Assembly (NCBI GenBank): GCA_014534425.1
Contig: JACVRN010000025.1
Coordinates: 1 to 53,501 of the forward strand
DNA: 53,501 nucleotides
DNA from: Pyrinomonadaceae bacterium
GTDB taxonomy: Bacteria; Acidobacteriota; Blastocatellia; Pyrinomonadales; Pyrinomonadaceae
Direction: 5' to 3'
Below are positions 34,201-42,416 of the stretch, piece after piece; the stretch's first letter is position 1, and the number at the start of each line of letters is the position of its first letter. The position numbers were made by a program, and so were the translations under genes. A model generated the notes under the pieces. It saw nothing but the letters and a program-made list of their open reading frames with translations. It searched no databases and was not told the DNA's origin.

Positions 34201-35837
34201 ATCTCACGCTGAGCCAGGTGGGCGGCACAGGCCAACTCGGCACGCCTTCTACAGCCGTGCTGACAATCATTGATGATGATAATCCGCCGACTATTTCCGT
34301 CGACGACATAGGAACATCCGAAGGCAACGGCGGCTTCAAGATATTCACCCTCGGCATTAGCCTCTCGGCCCCAAGCGAATTTGTGGTCAAAGTAGATTTA
34401 GCCACAGCAGACGGCACAGCCACAGCAGGCTCTGATTACCACGCCATCTCCAGCACGATAACTATCAATCCCGGAGAGCAAGGGCAGTTAGTCACCCTTA
34501 TCATTATCGCTGATGAGGTGAATGAGCCGGACGAGGACTTCTTTGTTAACCTGAGTAATCCGCAGAACGCGACCATCTCGGACGCTCAGGCCAAAGTCAC
34601 TATCTTTAATGACGATACTCCGTTTGTGGAATTCACCCGATCGAGCTACGTCATCAACGAAGGTGAAAACAACACGCCGCAGGGCTTCACATCGCTCTCG
34701 GTTCTTGTCAGACGCAACGGAGACACATCCGGCACGGCCTCTGTCAGATACTTTACCCATGACGACAGTGGAAACAACGAATGCAACCAGGTGACAGGCT
34801 TTGCCTCTCAGCGTTGCGACTACACGTTTAGCGGCGGCATTATTCGCTTCGCCGCAGGGGAAGCAATAAAGACCATCACCATTCCAATCATCAACGACGG
34901 ATACCAGGAAGGCAATGAAATCTTTACCATAGAGTTGCAGAACGCTGTGGGAACGACCATAGCCGGAAACAATCAAGCGGTCGTCACCATTCAGGATGAT
35001 GCGGCTGACGCCACGCCCACGACGCCACAGCAGAACCCGTATCTGTCGAACGCGTTCTTCGTCCGCCAACTCTATCTTGATTTCCTAGACCGCGAGCCGG
35101 ACAGCGCAGGCTACAACGACTGGCTTAACGTGCTGAACAACTGCGGCTCGCAGAAAGGTTTCCTGGGTGCTCCGCCGACTTGTGACCGCGCGCACGTCGC
35201 GCACGGCTTCTTCACAAGCCCTGAGTCCACGAATACAGCATTCCTTATCTACCGCCTGTACGAGGTGGGAATAGGAAGGCTGCCCCTGTACATGGAGTTC
35301 ATTCCTGATATGGCTCTGCTGAAAACGTTCAACGTGCCGCCAGCCGAGCAGCAACAGAACCTCGATGTTTACTTGCAGGAATTCACCAGCAAGCCCGGGT
35401 TCATTACTCGCTTCGGTGATTCACTACAGCCGTCGCAGGCCGCGCAGTTAATCTCGAAGCTGGAGCAGGCGGCAGGCGTCACATTGCCCGCGACCGCAAC
35501 CACCTTGCCCGGACAGCCGACACAGTATGGCAGGCAAGAGTTAATCAACCTCAGAGCCAACGGGACATTCACTGTCGGTCAGACTCTTAAAGCATTCGTA
35601 GAGCAGAAGGTGGTCTATGACAAGTACTTCACAAGAGGCGAAGTGACGCTGCTCTATTTCGCTTTGTTACGCAGAGACCCGAGCCTGAATGATCCGAATC
35701 TGGTTGGATGGAACGACTGGGTTGATGTCTTCACTAACGGCAGGCCAAGCGCAGGCATCCCACCCAGAGACATACATCACCTGATATTCGGCTTCATCTA
35801 TTCCGAGGAGTATCGCAAACGCTTCGGCGCTCCCTGA
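31269..35837 (+). CDS. Large secreted protein: DUF11, beta-helix, cadherin-like, Calx-beta, DUF4214
   Basis: 1522 residues. After a long basic N-terminus a membrane signal lies at about residues 38-62 (VLSVLTALAVALCLAPLF). Two DUF11 repeats follow (about 75-200 and 205-335: VTYTIEVRNFGPDDAANVTL). A right-handed beta-helix with SLRQAIADVC and Asn/Gly-rich turns spans about 345-700. One or two VCBS/cadherin-like domains (NDAPVATNDSYSTNENTPL) lie at about 715-895, three Calx-beta domains (STSNGTATAGDYT, then DLATADGTATAGSDY) at about 900-1240, and a DUF4214 domain (FVRQLYLDFLDREPDSAGYNDW) with a second DUF4214-like part at the end. It is probably a surface or S-layer-associated protein using calcium-stabilised repeats. 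Confidence 0.93.
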   Translation: MSTTPHRYFSAYGAAQLKLKSLLVNGKKAGGGRARRLRVLSVLTALAVALCLAPLFSTSAASLLLSPFLDSDLITTKMVVGSESVQPGQNVTYTIEVRNFGPDDAANVTLTDIIPDGMTFVSLTQNTGSTFTCTTPTVGMNDAPISCTLALMPNGETATFTLVTNIPLQTAEGTFFTNTATVTTSSVDTNEENNSSSATVIIPVPNADLRVSKFATSETVREDMDATFTIEVRNTGPDSANNVNLSDTLPGTMTFVSLMQTSGPTFSCTTPAAGAGGTISCDIMSLPANGVATFTLVGHIPSGTSPGTEFQNIATVSSSTKDFNPDNNQSLAVVTVVNCTTNPVVTTNADSGAGSLRQAIADVCATVGSNTITFSSNVPSPITLTSGELLINKNLTIAGPGANLMGVRRGTGTPNFRIFNVTSGITATISGLTLSNGNLSVLGDTGGGILNDGTLNLISVAILGNSSASVGGGIYNNGTLTIINSAITNNSAVLNGGGIYNNSGTLNITNSTVSTNSAQGFGGGIYFNNGGGTFTNVTIANNRSDSNNAGGETGGGIFINSGTPLLRNTIVALNFRGSGTTPDDISGGNVNNTSAFNLIGTGGSGGLTNANNNQVGVANPGLGPLADNGGPTQTHALLLGSPAMDAGNNAFLPADTFNLDNDGDFSETLPVDQRGPGFVRVADSADPDTTQTVDVGAYEAQVSIQDIANIATNEDTPLAFSFNVGDASLINIVTATSSNTTLVPNNPANLSIIGTGSTRTIQINPAPNQSGTTTITVTAIGSNSQMMSDTFVLTVNAVNDAPVATNDSYSTNENTPLNVAAPGVLQNDTDVEGASLMAMVVSNPSNGTLTLNADGSFLYTPTAGFSGTDSFTYKARDGALDSNVATVQITVNEGGALQFTSSTYTVAENAGSAPITIVRMGGSAGTATVLFSTSNGTATAGDYTSASQTVTFNDGETSKTINVPIANDTTDEPDQTINLTLSQVGGTGQLGTPSTAVLTIIDDDNPPTISVDDIGTSEGNGGFKIFTLGISLSAPSEFVVKVDLATADGTATAGSDYHAISSTITINPGEQGQLVTLIIIADEVNEPDEDFFVNLSNPQNATISDAQAKVTIFNDDTPFVEFTRSSYVINEGENNTPQGFTSLSVLVRRNGDTSGTASVRYFTHDDSGNNECNQVTGFASQRCDYTFSGGIIRFAAGEAIKTITIPIINDGYQEGNEIFTIELQNAVGTTIAGNNQAVVTIQDDAADATPTTPQQNPYLSNAFFVRQLYLDFLDREPDSAGYNDWLNVLNNCGSQKGFLGAPPTCDRAHVAHGFFTSPESTNTAFLIYRLYEVGIGRLPLYMEFIPDMALLKTFNVPPAEQQQNLDVYLQEFTSKPGFITRFGDSLQPSQAAQLISKLEQAAGVTLPATATTLPGQPTQYGRQELINLRANGTFTVGQTLKAFVEQKVVYDKYFTRGEVTLLYFALLRRDPSLNDPNLVGWNDWVDVFTNGRPSAGIPPRDIHHLIFGFIYSEEYRKRFGAP

Positions 35838-35858
35838 TGTAGTTTGAGCCTCGAAGGA

Positions 35859-35904
35859 AAAACTCAAGGCGGCTACCTTCGGGTAGCCGCCTTGAGTTTT
35901 TTTA
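35859..35904. terminator. Bidirectional terminator with UUCG loop
   Basis: AAACTCAAGGCGGCTACC and its perfect complement enclose TTCG, followed by TTTTTTT on the plus strand and by TTTTT on the minus strand. It serves the convergent 31269 and 35912 genes. Confidence 0.9.
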
Positions 35905-35911
35905 CCCAGTT

Positions 35912-36928
35912 TCAGCTTTTCGGCGCGATGTACGTGCGGCGCGTTTTGACTACAAGCTCGCCCTGCGATTTTTTCGTCGTCGGCGTTATTTCCACCTTGA
36001 GCTTTCGCGTAGTGCCGTCGCGTTTCTTGTTCGAAGAGACAAAGCCTAACTGGTAGCGCGTTCGCAGGTGGTCTATCAGAGTATTGAAGGCGCGATCCAG
36101 GGTTTCCGGCTTATCATCTAAAACCTCCCCGCCCGTTTCTTCCGCCAACTGGTTGATGCTGATGGTCGGAACTTTAAAGATTCTTCCGATGCGCGTGCCC
36201 ATTCCGACTATGCCGTTCTCCATGCGCTGGCCCGCGCTGGACGGAATCAGACCGCAGACGACGCTGCCCGATTCGTAGATGGCGTGCGCGGCCTCTTTGC
36301 TCGAAGGGCCTTCGCAATCGAAGTTGCTGGTCACGCCCGTTATGACTATGATGACGCGGCGGCCCACGGGATTCCCTGCCTCAACCATGTATCGCGCAGC
36401 GTCGTAGAAGGCTCTGTTAAGACAGTGATCCGCCTCCTCGTCTGCGCGCGGCACGCGGCCCAGGGCATCTTCGATTTGCTTGCGGTCGCGCACGAAGCCT
36501 TGAACAAGCTCAACCCTGTCGCTGTAAGCCATGAGCGCAACCTCGTCCTGCGGCTTTAATCTGGCAAGGGCTGCAAGAGTTGCCGCGCGCACCTGTTCGC
36601 CGAATGGGTCTAGACAGCCGCCACGGTCAACCAGAAGAAGCACAGAGAGCGGCTGAGTGTCCTGGCCGAAGTGCGTTATCTGCTGGCGCACTCCGTCTTC
36701 CATGACTACGAAATCACCCTGTTTCAGATTTCCAACGACGCGTGCTGTCTTCTTCTGAAGAACCAGCGCGTCCAGCACAACTAAATCAACATCGACCTTG
36801 ACGGTGTCTACCTTGTCGGTCTTCGATTGCGTGACGGTGCGCTCGCGCGTCTGCGGGACGACCCGCGATGAAGCATAAAGGGAGAGGATTAGAATGACGG
36901 AAACGAGCATCGCTGCAAGCCTTTTCAT
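35912..36928 (-). CDS. VWFA-related secreted protein (acidobacterial type)
   Basis: 338 residues from ATG 36928, which has a perfect AAGGAGG site; the longer frame to 36964 lacks one. Signal peptide MKRLAAMLVSVILILSLYAS. The segment VDLVVLDALVLQKKTARVV with GDFVVMEDGVRQQITHF is the characteristic entry of the VWFA-related family abundant in Acidobacteria. The VWA domain follows, but the metal site DxSxS is replaced by DRGGC (VLLLVDRGGCLDPFG), so metal-dependent adhesion may be lost. It probably acts in the periplasm or at the surface; ligand unknown. Confidence 0.88.
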   Translation of the reverse strand: MKRLAAMLVSVILILSLYASSRVVPQTRERTVTQSKTDKVDTVKVDVDLVVLDALVLQKKTARVVGNLKQGDFVVMEDGVRQQITHFGQDTQPLSVLLLVDRGGCLDPFGEQVRAATLAALARLKPQDEVALMAYSDRVELVQGFVRDRKQIEDALGRVPRADEEADHCLNRAFYDAARYMVEAGNPVGRRVIIVITGVTSNFDCEGPSSKEAAHAIYESGSVVCGLIPSSAGQRMENGIVGMGTRIGRIFKVPTISINQLAEETGGEVLDDKPETLDRAFNTLIDHLRTRYQLGFVSSNKKRDGTTRKLKVEITPTTKKSQGELVVKTRRTYIAPKS

Positions 36929-37307
36929 ACAAGCCTCCTTCGGCGCGGCCTTGGGGAAAGTCACGGCCTGAAAAACTTCGATGGACTTACGCCTCGCGCG
37001 CCCGGATTACTTAACCAAATTGGTAGGTCTCAAAATGTCTGGGAGCGAATACTATGAAGCTGGCGGCTCTGCTTGGGGCAAGCCTTAGCTTTCTTATTCT
37101 TCTGGCCGGGGCGTGACGCAATAATTGTTCCCGCCACGCGTCCTGACCGTCGCGTCCTAAGTTTTCAGGGATTTCGAGCGGAGCAACTGCCGCGCACTGC
37201 CTCTTTGAGATTCGCGCTTATGCCAAAAGGGGCGCACGCACGTCCCATTTCCGGCATGCGCCCCTTGACGGGTACAATGAGAGGCCAAAGGAAGGAGCCA
37301 CTTTAAG
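36929..37307. other. Intergenic region with a 20-codon signal-like frame
   Basis: An ATG at 37054 preceded by GGGAGCG opens MKLAALLGASLSFLILLAGA and then stops (TGA 37114-37116). This looks like a bare signal peptide, perhaps the remnant of a lost secreted or lipoprotein gene. Nothing else is supported. The 77-codon frame at 37073 has no credible start site. Confidence 0.3.
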
Positions 37308-37805
37308 ATGAGCGAATATAAATGGACGCGTGAAGAGTTTCAGGCGCTGGTCGTGAATCTGGAAGAGACGCCCGGCAAAGTGCGCCGTCTGGTGGAAAGC
37401 CTCGGCGAAGGCGAAAAGGTCTGGAAGCCTGTGGCAAACGAATTCTCGGCCATAGAGAATGTCTGTCATCTTCGGGACATAGAAGAAGAGGGCTACTGCG
37501 TGCGTATACAAAGGCTCATGGAAGAGACGGAGCCGTATCTCAACGACCTGGACGGCGCACGACTGGCGCGCGAGCGCGACTACAACAGCCAGAACATGAA
37601 TGAAGCCCTTGAGCGCTTCACACAGGCGCGCGGGCGCAACGTGACCACCGTCAGAAGCCTTCAGCTCGAAGGCTTGAATCGTCGCGGGACATTCGAAGGC
37701 ACGGGCGCAGTCACCCTAGGCCAACTGCTTCTCATGATGCGCGAGCACGACGAAGCGCACATCCGCGAGCTTGAGAATTTGCGCGCTCATCTCAGTGGAG
37801 ATTGA
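37308..37805 (+). CDS. DinB-like four-helix-bundle protein
   Basis: 165 residues, with an AAGGAG-type site. A four-helix bundle with metal-site histidines at NVCHLRDIEEEGY (about residue 48) and the C-terminal HDEAHIRELENLRAHL pair, as in the DinB/YfiT superfamily. Members bind a divalent metal, and many are thiol-S-transferases or stress-induced proteins; the activity here is not known. It follows nothing in operon and precedes a dispersed repeat. Confidence 0.85.
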   Translation: MSEYKWTREEFQALVVNLEETPGKVRRLVESLGEGEKVWKPVANEFSAIENVCHLRDIEEEGYCVRIQRLMEETEPYLNDLDGARLARERDYNSQNMNEALERFTQARGRNVTTVRSLQLEGLNRRGTFEGTGAVTLGQLLLMMREHDEAHIRELENLRAHLSGD

Positions 37806-37812
37806 AGAAGAG

Positions 37813-37928
37813 AATTAACAGGGATGGACAGGATGAGAAGAAATTTAATCATCGGTTCATTGATTCAATGAAACAATGAACAAATGAATAAATGAAACAA
37901 TCCCTTTTATCCTGTCCATCCCTGTTTG
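37813..37928. repeat. Long intergenic palindromic repeat, copy A
   Basis: The ends are AATTAACAGGGATGGACAGG and TATCCTGTCCATCCCTG, nearly inverse to each other, and the centre is made of TTCATT/AATGAA words. The reverse complement of copy B (40829-40947) matches copy A along most of its length. A 22-base end fragment is also at 48018. Confidence 0.85.
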
Positions 37929-38007
37929 AATCTTCCTCGCATTATTTGTTATTCGACTCTCTTTGCTATTAAATTAAGGGATTCACTTTAAGGAGGCATT
38001 ACCCAGT

Positions 38008-38733
38008 TTGCAGACCGAGCAATTGCCCGCAGGCGTCCAGTTCGTCGTCGCGGAGGATGGAATCGAAGAGTACAGGCTAGGGAACGGCATGAAGGTGCTG
38101 CTGGTCGAGAACCGCGTCGCGCCGGTCGTGACCGTGATGGTCGTCTATCGCGTAGGCTCTCGCAACGAGGCCACAGGCTACACGGGCGCAACGCACCTTC
38201 TTGAGCACATGATGTTCAAGGGCACGCCGACCTTCAACAAGACTAATAAGACGCAGATTGCCGCCACGCTGCAACGCATCGGCGCTAGCTTCAACGCGAC
38301 TACATGGTACGACCGCACCAACTATTTCGAGACGGTGCCCTCGGATCAGATGGAGCTTGCCATCAAGCTGGAGGCAGACCGTATGCGTAACTCCTACATC
38401 GCGGATGAAGACCGGCAATCCGAAATGACGGTCGTGCGTAACGAGCTTGAGCGCGGGCAGAACGAGCCGTCCGAAGTTCTGGACGAGGCTGTTTATGCTG
38501 CCGCCTTCCGCGAGCATCCTTACCATCATCCGACGATTGGCTGGCGCGCGGACGTTGAAGGCGTCCCGACCGCTCGCCTCAAAGAGTTCTACGACACCTT
38601 CTATCATCCGAACAACGCGACGACGATTCTAGTGGGCGACTTCGAGCGCACACGAGCGCTTGAGTTAATCACAAAATATTTCGGCGCTTACGAAGGCTCA
38701 ACCAAACCTATCCCAGAGGTCTACACAGAATAG
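38008..38733 (+). CDS. M16 metallopeptidase, N-terminal part (interrupted by amber codon)
   Basis: 241 residues from a TTG start with AAGGAGG 11 bases upstream. It contains the zinc motif HxxEH (HLLEHMMFKG), the downstream glutamate region and the family's FYDTFYHPNNATTILVGDF. It stops at TAG (38731-38733), yet the same frame continues without another stop to 40824. Family members continue here as one chain (PIPEVYTE-x-PE...GERRLVIRR). One substitution, GAG or CAG to TAG, would explain the break. Alone, this fragment lacks the partner domains required for activity. Confidence 0.85.
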   Translation: MQTEQLPAGVQFVVAEDGIEEYRLGNGMKVLLVENRVAPVVTVMVVYRVGSRNEATGYTGATHLLEHMMFKGTPTFNKTNKTQIAATLQRIGASFNATTWYDRTNYFETVPSDQMELAIKLEADRMRNSYIADEDRQSEMTVVRNELERGQNEPSEVLDEAVYAAAFREHPYHHPTIGWRADVEGVPTARLKEFYDTFYHPNNATTILVGDFERTRALELITKYFGAYEGSTKPIPEVYTE

Positions 38734-38790
38734 CCTGAGCAACAGGGCGAGCGTCGTCTGGTCATACGGCGCGCGGGCGAACTGGCAATC

Positions 38791-40824
38791 GTGCAGGTGG
38801 CCTTTCACACGCCCGGCGTGCTTGGACAAAAGACCATCCTCTCGAACGAAGAGCTTGCCAAGCGTGCGGCGAATCCGCCCGAAGAGAACGACATCTATCC
38901 GCTCGTGGTGCTTTCGACCGCGCTCTCTTACGGCGTGACGAGCCGACTTTATCAAGCACTGGTCGAAACGCAACTGGCCGTCTACGCAATCACAAACGTT
39001 GATCAGCACAGAGACCCTGGACTCTTCAACGTCATCAGCATGGTTAACCCGGACGTTGACCCCAGGCGAGTGGAAGAGACCATCCTGGCCGAGTTGGCGA
39101 AGGCGGCGGAAGAGGGATTGACGGAGCAGGAGATAGAGAAGGCCAAGCAACAGATAATCGCGCAGGAAGCCTACAGCCGCGACGGGACATTCAACATTGC
39201 TCTTTTGATGTCGGAAGCCGAGGCGGTCGCGGACTGGCGCTTCTACAAGGACTACGCGAAGCGCATAGAGCGCGTGACGGGCGAAGATGTAAGGCGCGTC
39301 GCGCGTGAATATCTCACGGAGGACAACCGCACCGTCGGACATTTCATTCCCAAACAGCCTGGTGGAGCAAACGGCAACGGCGCGGGGCAGCCCGCCCAAT
39401 TGAAGAGAGCTTTCCCGCGCGGGCTTCAGTTTTACAGAGAGCCGGGCGCGAATGATGCAAGCGAAAGCGTAGTGGAAGTTGGAGCAACCGCGTCCAGCGA
39501 TTCGCAACAGAGAAAGGCTAGGGAGCGAGCGGGATTTTCATCACGCGTCGCTCGCAAACAACTTTCGACGGGCGCAACGCTTCTGGTGCTTGAGAATCAC
39601 GCGACCCCTACCATCTCTCTGCGCGGAAGCCTGCGCGCTGGCTCTTACTTTGAGCGCAAGGATAAGCCGGGGCTTGCGCGCATGACGGCGGAGATGCTTG
39701 AGCGCGGAACTTCCAGGCGCAGCAAGCTTGAGATTGCCAACCAGTTGGAGGCCGTCGGCGCGCAACTCGATTTCAGCGCAGACCCTTTCAGCGTCAACGT
39801 CGCCGCGCGCATGCTCTCGAAAGATTTAAAGACCGTTTTAACCACTATGGCCGAGTGTTTGCGCGAGCCTTCGTTTCCCGAAGACGAGCTTGAGAAGCTT
39901 AAACAGCAGGCCATCGCGGGGATTCAGGAGCAGCAGGCCAGCACAGGCTTTCGCGCTTACGAAAAGTTGTCTTCGCTTATCTTCGACCCTGACAATCCTT
40001 TCTATCTTCATCCGGGCGAGAGGCTGATTGAAAGCCTCAACTCCATCACGGTCGAAGACGTGCGTGCCTTTCACAAGGAGCGTTACGGCGGGCGCTCGCT
40101 CATCCTCTCGCTCGTGGGCGATGTCGACACGGAGACGGTCGCAAGACAGTTTGAAGAACTCTTCTCGGATTTCACAGGCCCGGAGAACGTAGACATCAAC
40201 GTCACAGACCCGGAGCCGCAAAGCGAGAGCCGCCGCGAGATAGTCGTCCTCAAGGACAAGGCCAGCGTGGACATTCTGCTTGGCACGGCTGCGCCTTTGC
40301 GTCGTCTCTCGAAAGACTTCTACGCGGCGCTTCTGGCGAACAAGGCTCTTGGCGAATCAACCCTCTCGTCGCGCCTGGGATTGGAAGTGCGCGACCGCGA
40401 GGGATTAACCTACGGCATCAACTCTCGCTTTCGCGCGCCGAGTTTGGCCGCAGGCCCCTGGTACATAGGCGTCTCCGTCAACCCCAACAACGTGGAGCGA
40501 GCCATCAACTCTGCCCTGAACGTCATGCGCGATTACGTCGAGCACGGCATCCAGCCGGAAGAGCTTGAGAACGAGAAGGCTTCGGCCACCGGCGCTTTCA
40601 AGGTCGGGCTGGCGACAAACGGCGGGCTGGCCCAAGCCATCTGGAACTCGGAATTCTACAGCCTCGGCATAGACTACCTTGACCGCTTTCCCCAAATCAT
40701 ACAATCCATCACGATTGACGAAGTCAACGCCGCCATACGCAAATATTTTCGCCCAGACCATCTCACTATAGTGATTGCAGGCGACTACCAGGCGGCAGCG
40801 CAAAGCACCGCGCCAACAGCATGA
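38791..40824 (+). CDS. M16 metallopeptidase, remainder (same frame after amber codon)
   Basis: 677 residues from GTG 38791, but this codon has no ribosome site and is simply the first possible start after the interruption; the frame is open from 38734. It holds the rest of the first M16 half (VAFHTPGVLGQ, LSTALSYGVTSRLYQALV) and a full second half (LSTGATLLVLENHATPTISLRG, GLARMTAEMLERGTSRRS) lacking HxxEH, as usual for the inactive half of fused M16 proteins. The joined product would have about 938 residues, a normal length. It may be a pseudogene, a readthrough gene, or a sequencing error. Confidence 0.85.
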   Translation: MQVAFHTPGVLGQKTILSNEELAKRAANPPEENDIYPLVVLSTALSYGVTSRLYQALVETQLAVYAITNVDQHRDPGLFNVISMVNPDVDPRRVEETILAELAKAAEEGLTEQEIEKAKQQIIAQEAYSRDGTFNIALLMSEAEAVADWRFYKDYAKRIERVTGEDVRRVAREYLTEDNRTVGHFIPKQPGGANGNGAGQPAQLKRAFPRGLQFYREPGANDASESVVEVGATASSDSQQRKARERAGFSSRVARKQLSTGATLLVLENHATPTISLRGSLRAGSYFERKDKPGLARMTAEMLERGTSRRSKLEIANQLEAVGAQLDFSADPFSVNVAARMLSKDLKTVLTTMAECLREPSFPEDELEKLKQQAIAGIQEQQASTGFRAYEKLSSLIFDPDNPFYLHPGERLIESLNSITVEDVRAFHKERYGGRSLILSLVGDVDTETVARQFEELFSDFTGPENVDINVTDPEPQSESRREIVVLKDKASVDILLGTAAPLRRLSKDFYAALLANKALGESTLSSRLGLEVRDREGLTYGINSRFRAPSLAAGPWYIGVSVNPNNVERAINSALNVMRDYVEHGIQPEELENEKASATGAFKVGLATNGGLAQAIWNSEFYSLGIDYLDRFPQIIQSITIDEVNAAIRKYFRPDHLTIVIAGDYQAAAQSTAPTA

Positions 40825-40828
40825 GGAG

Positions 40829-40947
40829 AAATTAACAGGATGGACAGGATAAAAGGGATTGATTCATTGATTCATCGGTTCATTGTTTCATTGAATCAAT
40901 GAACCGATGATTAAATTTCTTCTTATCCTGTCCATCCTTGTTAATTT
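40829..40947. repeat. Long intergenic palindromic repeat, copy B (inverted)
   Basis: AATTAACAGGATGGACAGGA at one end and TATCCTGTCCATCCTTG near the other, with an ATTGATTCAT-rich centre. It is in inverted orientation relative to copy A, so the pair brackets the M16 locus. Confidence 0.85.
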
Positions 40948-41031
40948 AGCCCCGGCGATTCAAAGCCTGAAAGTAGAGCCTCGCCCAGTCTCCCATTCTT
41001 AAAATGTGAAAGCTTTAGAGGGAGGTTTCAA

Positions 41032-42372
41032 ATGCGTTCTAAGATTCTCCTGCTGGTTATTCTTTTAATCGGTCTAGGGCTGGCCGAGTCCGTCTACGCC
41101 GGAACAAATGTCGAGGCTCTGGCCCGCAAGGCCGTCTCGGAAAATCAGGCGGAATCGGCTCCCGCCATAGCCGAGCTTCGCCGCATGGGGCCGCAGGGCC
41201 TTCGCGCTCTGCTGGATGTTTTCGCGGACGAGATTAAGCGCAATGGGTTGAGCGCCGAATCGCCGTCCAACAGTCCTGAGTGGCTACGCATCACCTCGGC
41301 GCTGGACGCCGTGGCACAACAGCGCGACAGCTACACTTCCGGCCTCTACTGGTACACGGACATTGAGGAGGCCCGTGCAGCATCTAAGGCGAGCGGCAAG
41401 CCCATACTGTCTTTGCGACTGCTGGGCAAACTGAGCGAAGAATTCAGTTGCGCCAACAGCCGCTTCTTCCGCACAGTGCTTTACAGCAATCCAGAGATTG
41501 CTCGTTACCTGAACGAGCGTTTCATTCTTCACTGGAAGAGCGTGCGACCCGCGCCGCGCGTCACGATTGATTACGGCGACGGTCGCCGCGTAGAGCGTAC
41601 CATCACGGGTAACAGCATCCATTACATTCTTGATTCCGAAGGCAGAATCATAGATGCGCTTCCCGGTCTTTACGGCCCCGCAGCTTTTCTCAGACAGCTT
41701 CGCCAGGCTGCAAGCGTGGCTAAACAGATTGTGGGCCAGCCGCCCTTGCAGAGGGCGGAGATTCTCAGGCGCTATCACGACGCGCTCCTGGACGCCACTT
41801 CAAAGGCTTGGGCGCGCGACGTTGAACTGGTCGGCGGAAAGATTACTGAGAAGATTGATGCCGTCACCGCCACGCCGGAAAATCCGCCGAGCGCACGCGC
41901 AGCCGCTTTCGGCGCAGTGACTAAGGCGGCAGTCGAAATCCGTACGGTTAGCGCCATCTCGTCCGACACCCGAAAGCTTGAGCGCTTCACGGACGAGGAG
42001 ACATGGAACAAGATAGCCGCGCGCTATCTCGCGGAGGCAAAGCTTGACCCGGCAAGCATCGCGCTCATACGCCGCCAGAATCCTTACATCGGAGAGGTGA
42101 CAGGGCAGGTGCCGCTCACACCGGAGCGTCTAGCGCTTCTGGTGCAGAACTTCGAGCGTTTGATTGCGCTCGATACCATGCGTAACGAGTACCTGCTCCA
42201 CTCCAAGATACGCGCATGGCTTTTGAGCGGCAGCAGGGGGATGCTCGACACTGAAAAATTCAATGAAAGGGTCTACGCCGAGCTCTTCCTGACGCCAAGC
42301 TACGACCCCTGGCTGGGACTCGTGCAGCCCAACACCTACACGGGCCTGACCAACGACGGTATTGTTAAATAG
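41032..42372 (+). CDS. Secreted thioredoxin-fold protein, unknown function
   Basis: 446 residues with GGGAGG before the ATG. Signal peptide MRSKILLLVILLIGLGLAE. Helical repeats follow up to about residue 100. A thioredoxin-like domain (about 105-235) resembles the DUF255/thioredoxin_7 group: DIEEARAASKASGKPILSLRL, then NPEIARYLNERFILHWKSVR and YILDSEGRIIDALPGLYGP. No CxxC is present; the single cysteine is in EEFSCANSR. The C-terminal half is helical and unrecognised. It could be a redox-inactive chaperone-like or structural protein. Confidence 0.75.
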   Translation: MRSKILLLVILLIGLGLAESVYAGTNVEALARKAVSENQAESAPAIAELRRMGPQGLRALLDVFADEIKRNGLSAESPSNSPEWLRITSALDAVAQQRDSYTSGLYWYTDIEEARAASKASGKPILSLRLLGKLSEEFSCANSRFFRTVLYSNPEIARYLNERFILHWKSVRPAPRVTIDYGDGRRVERTITGNSIHYILDSEGRIIDALPGLYGPAAFLRQLRQAASVAKQIVGQPPLQRAEILRRYHDALLDATSKAWARDVELVGGKITEKIDAVTATPENPPSARAAAFGAVTKAAVEIRTVSAISSDTRKLERFTDEETWNKIAARYLAEAKLDPASIALIRRQNPYIGEVTGQVPLTPERLALLVQNFERLIALDTMRNEYLLHSKIRAWLLSGSRGMLDTEKFNERVYAELFLTPSYDPWLGLVQPNTYTGLTNDGIVK

Positions 42373-42379
42373 ATAAATT

Positions 42380-42408
42380 GTAGGGGCAGGGACATGCCCT
42401 GCCCCTAC
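42380..42408. repeat. GTAGGGGCAGG palindrome, probable terminator
   Basis: GTAGGGGCAGGG (42380-42391) and CCCTGCCCCTAC (42397-42408) form a perfect 12-bp stem. It lies between the convergent stops of 41032-42372 and 42417-43418, followed by TGAGCTTTTC. Third copy of this family. Confidence 0.75.
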
Positions 42409-42416
42409 TGAGCTTT

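Noticed and set aside
37073..37306. 77-codon frame before the DinB-like gene
   Set aside because: No ribosome site or domain; its 3' part covers the DinB promoter and ribosome site.
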